Source: Bacteroidota bacterium
GTDB taxonomy: Bacteria; Bacteroidota; Bacteroidia; Flavobacteriales; Flavobacteriaceae
Length of the DNA stretch: 9,473 nt
Direction: 5' to 3'
NCBI GenBank assembly: GCA_024278565.1
Contig: JAJRSY010000045.1
Coordinates: forward strand, 1 to 9,473
Part shown: positions 8,044 through 9,473 of the stretch, in pieces
Numbering within the stretch: position 1 is the first letter of the stretch
How the letters are laid out: every line of letters starts with the position of its first letter
The notes under the pieces: model-generated
Told to the model about the DNA's origin: nothing
Databases searched by the model: none
Seen by the model: only the letters and a program-made list of their open reading frames with translations
Program-made: the position numbers and the translations under genes

Positions 8044-8079
8044 AACTTGCCTGCCGGACAGGCAGGTTTTTTCTTTTTT
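8044..8079 (+). terminator. Strong intrinsic-terminator-shaped hairpin in a divergent spacer
   Basis: The 10-bp stem AACTTGCCTG/CAGGCAGGTT (8044-8053 with 8059-8068, one T-G wobble) has the loop CCGGA. An alternative register pairs CCTGCC (8050-8055) with GGCAGG (8061-8066). It is followed rightward by TTTTTTCTTTTTT, so it has textbook shape for rightward transcription. No rightward gene lies just to the left, since tamB is leftward. It may block antisense transcripts from reaching tsaD, end an unannotated short RNA, or be a dispersed repeat. In the leftward tamB leader it would be a hairpin without a U-tail. Confidence 0.6.
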
Positions 8080-8159
8080 ATATACCGTAATTTTAATTAT
8101 GCCATAGAAAAAAACCTTCATTAGGGCACAAAAGCCGATTCTGATGCTTCGGAACCCGG

Positions 8160-8186
8160 TTGCAAACATAAAGTTGAATATCTTTG
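8160..8186 (+). promoter_or_regulatory. Probable tsaD promoter (TTG-N16-TATCTTTG)
   Basis: TATCTTTG at 8179-8186 matches the Bacteroidota -7 consensus TAnnTTTG exactly. A TTG at 8160-8162 is the -33 candidate, with a 16-bp spacer, slightly shorter than the usual 17-23. Transcription would begin around 8192-8194, giving an untranslated leader of about 20 nt before the ATG at 8212. Confidence 0.65.
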
Positions 8187-8194
8187 TACTCCAA
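8163..8194 (-). promoter_or_regulatory. Candidate tamB promoter (TTG-N21-TATGTTTG)
   Basis: On the minus strand, TTG (8194-8192), a 21-bp spacer and TATGTTTG (8170-8163) fit the flavobacterial consensus in both boxes and in spacing. It overlaps the tsaD promoter almost completely. It would give tamB a leader of about 180 nt carrying the hairpin at 8044-8068 and an 11-codon ORF (8020-7988, MAGVNFAGKR-stop). Confidence 0.45.
8168..8187 (+). repeat. Right arm of 20-bp inverted repeat flanking the tamB/tsaD spacer
   Basis: ATAAAGTTGAATATCTTTGT on the plus strand is a perfect inverted copy of 7972-7991, with 176 bp between the arms. This arm contains the -7 box of the probable tsaD promoter, and its left end overlaps the last three bases of the candidate tamB -7 box. 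Confidence 0.9.
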
Positions 8195-8211
8195 TATTTA
8201 TTCCAAACCTC

Positions 8212-9240
8212 ATGGAAAAAGAAACTATTTATATTCTCGCCATAGAATCGTCTTGCGACGACACCTCTGCTGCCGTTCTCCACAATAAAAAAGTACTGAG
8301 CAACGTAGTGGCAACTCAGAAAATTCATGAGGAATATGGGGGTGTTGTTCCCGAACTTGCCTCAAGGGCACACCAGCAAAATATTGTACCCGTAGTGCAC
8401 CGAGCATTATCGAAAGCAAATATCGATAAAAAACAGTTATCGGCAATAGCTTTTACACGAGGACCCGGACTCATGGGTTCGTTATTGGTCGGTACTTCTT
8501 TCGCAAAATCATTGGCAATGGGTCTTGACATTCCGATAATAGAGGTAAACCATATGCAGGCACACATTCTTGCGCATTTTATTGAAGAAGAACGTATGGC
8601 ACCTCCAAAATTTCCTTTCTTGGCTTTGACCATTAGTGGTGGCCATACGCAGATTGTGCTCGTAAGGGCTTATTTTGATATGGAAATACTTGGTGAATCT
8701 TTAGACGACGCTGTTGGGGAAGCCTTTGATAAAAGTGCTAAAATACTGGGACTACCCTACCCTGGAGGACCTCTGATCGATAAATATGCACAAATTGGCA
8801 ATTCGAAAGCCTTCCCTTTTCCGAAACCCAAGGTTGACGGCCTGAACTTTAGTTTCAGCGGACTAAAAACAAGTATTCTCTATTTTATCCAAAGGGAAAC
8901 AAAAAAAGACGGTGATTTCATCAACAAGAACCTAAACGATATCTGTGCATCTATTCAATATACGATCATCAATATTTTGATGGATAAATTGAATAAAGCA
9001 GTGAAACAAACAGGGGTTGCCCAAATCGCCATTGGTGGTGGCGTATCGGCAAACTCGGGTATTCGAAAGGCACTAAAAAAAGCTGAACTAGCTTCTGGTT
9101 GGACCACCTATATGCCTATATTTGATTATTGTACCGACAATGCGGCTATGATCGGCATAGTTGGCCACTTAAAGTATAGGGAAAGAGATTTTTCAAATCA
9201 GAGCATTACAGCCAAAGCCAGATATGCCATTGGACAGTAG
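8212..9240 (+). CDS. tsaD: tRNA N6-adenosine threonylcarbamoyltransferase TsaD
   Basis: This 342-residue Kae1/TsaD/YgjD protein has the usual length. With TsaB and TsaE it transfers threonylcarbamoyl from TsaC-made TC-AMP to A37 of ANN-decoding tRNAs in the cytosol. Visible motifs are the ASKHA phosphate-1 loop ESSCDDT (12-18), GGVVPELASRAH (43-54), metal-binding NHMQAH (113-118, His114 and His118), SGGHT (142-146), ESLDDAVGEAFDK (162-174), PYPGGP (182-187), GGGVSAN (275-281), and the third metal ligand Asp309 in TDNAAM. All expected active-site residues are present. The ATG at 8212 gives the normal N-terminus, 25 bp after a perfect -7 box. tsaB, tsaC and tsaE are not in the window. It is divergent from tamB and in the same direction as the probable rsmE, with which it may be co-transcribed because no promoter box or clear terminator lies between. 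Confidence 0.98.
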   Translation: MEKETIYILAIESSCDDTSAAVLHNKKVLSNVVATQKIHEEYGGVVPELASRAHQQNIVPVVHRALSKANIDKKQLSAIAFTRGPGLMGSLLVGTSFAKSLAMGLDIPIIEVNHMQAHILAHFIEEERMAPPKFPFLALTISGGHTQIVLVRAYFDMEILGESLDDAVGEAFDKSAKILGLPYPGGPLIDKYAQIGNSKAFPFPKPKVDGLNFSFSGLKTSILYFIQRETKKDGDFINKNLNDICASIQYTIINILMDKLNKAVKQTGVAQIAIGGGVSANSGIRKALKKAELASGWTTYMPIFDYCTDNAAMIGIVGHLKYRERDFSNQSITAKARYAIGQ

Positions 9241-9250
9241 ATTGGTCGTA

Positions 9251-9285
9251 CAGTTATCAGTGAACAGTTATCAGTGAACAATAGA
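9251..9285 (+). repeat. Alternating CAGTTAT/CAGTGAA heptamers after tsaD
   Basis: Four in-phase heptamers, CAGTTAT, CAGTGAA, CAGTTAT, CAGTGAA (9251-9278), are followed by a decayed CAATAGA. They start 10 bp after the tsaD stop codon. Two more CAGTGAA units occur at 9331-9344. The spacer is non-coding. Confidence 0.85.
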
Positions 9286-9396
9286 TAGACACTAGGTTAT
9301 TGATTATGGAACCTACAAATAAACGAAAAACAGTGAACAGTGAACAATAGATAGATACTAGGTTATTGATTATGGAACCTACAAATAAACGAGAAA
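9265..9396 (+). repeat. 66-bp tandem duplication (two head-to-tail copies)
   Basis: Bases 9265-9330 and 9331-9396 are directly adjacent copies of a 66-bp unit with four differences: two in the leading heptamer (CAGTTAT against CAGTGAA), C9290 against T9356, and A9327 against G9393. Each copy begins with heptamers and contains a small inverted repeat TAGGTT/AACCTA with an 11-nt loop (9293-9315 and 9359-9381). Each also contains an ATG (9306, 9372), but the resulting 14- and 26-codon frames look non-genic. Confidence 0.93.
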
Positions 9397-9424
9397 CCAT
9401 CACAACAAAAAACCAACACAAACC

Positions 9425-9473
9425 ATGCAGTTATTCTACAACCCCCGTTTAGACAATAGTGCCGTACAGTTTA
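9425..9473 (+). CDS. rsmE: Probable 16S rRNA (uracil-1498-N3)-methyltransferase RsmE, N-terminus only (cut by window edge)
   Basis: Only 16 codons are visible: MQLFYNPRLDNSAVQF. The opening MQLFYNP is the typical start of flavobacterial RsmE, whose N-terminal PUA-like domain precedes a SPOUT methyltransferase domain. In my recollection rsmE commonly follows tsaD in Flavobacteriia, which supports the call. The family enzyme methylates N3 of U1498 in 16S rRNA within the 30S subunit using S-adenosylmethionine. No -7 box is seen in the 184-bp spacer, so transcription may come from the tsaD promoter. The catalytic domain is outside the window, so the identification rests on the first residues and on gene order. 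Confidence 0.8.
   Translation, partial: MQLFYNPRLDNSAVQF

Noticed and set aside
8008..8328. A 106-residue minus-strand frame between tamB and tsaD
   Set aside because: It overlaps the start of tsaD, and its tail (KTCLSGRQVRVQ) is the translation of the hairpin repeat. Such LSGRQ-like strings are typical spurious frames over this hairpin.
9372..9452. A 26-codon frame starting in the second 66-bp repeat copy and overlapping the rsmE start
   Set aside because: The matching frame in the first copy stops after 14 codons, the peptide is unrecognisable, and the overlap with MQLFYNP argues that it is chance.

Overview
This window looks like core chromosome of a marine-type flavobacterium (Bacteroidota, probably Flavobacteriaceae). 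The evidence is the moderately low GC content, the absence of Shine-Dalgarno motifs before start codons, a perfect Bacteroidota-type -7 box (TAnnTTTG) before tsaD, a roughly 1500-residue TamB-like protein, and a CCTGCC/GGCAGG hairpin of the kind I recall being scattered through these genomes. The genus cannot be fixed from the sequence alone.

Layout, left to right. The 3' end of an ECF-type sigma factor gene (+) runs in from the left edge. It is followed at once by 13 copies of a 7-bp repeat and a small hairpin. Three leftward genes, transcribed in the order pfkA, gap, BadF/NagK-type sugar kinase, form a probable glycolysis/amino-sugar operon. Upstream of pfkA, also leftward, lies the very long tamB gene. 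A 236-bp divergent spacer then separates tamB from rightward tsaD. tsaD is followed by a 184-bp repeat-filled spacer, and the first 16 codons of a probable rsmE run off the right edge.

Functions. PfkA makes fructose-1,6-bisphosphate and Gap oxidises glyceraldehyde-3-phosphate. The third gene is an ASKHA-fold kinase that probably feeds an amino sugar into the same metabolism. TamB is an inner-membrane-anchored envelope protein (lipid transport/outer-membrane assembly). TsaD makes the t6A37 tRNA modification and RsmE methylates 16S rRNA, so the right end is a translation-fidelity pair.

The coding content is ordinary housekeeping and I see no new defence, mobile or biosynthetic system. The unusual material is in the spacers. 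The tamB/tsaD spacer has a perfect 20-bp inverted repeat at its two ends, overlapping back-to-back promoters, and an inward terminator-like hairpin that serves no obvious transcript. tamB can only start at TTG. Three spacers carry 7-bp-periodic repeats of related but different sequence, and the last contains an exact head-to-tail 66-bp tandem duplication.
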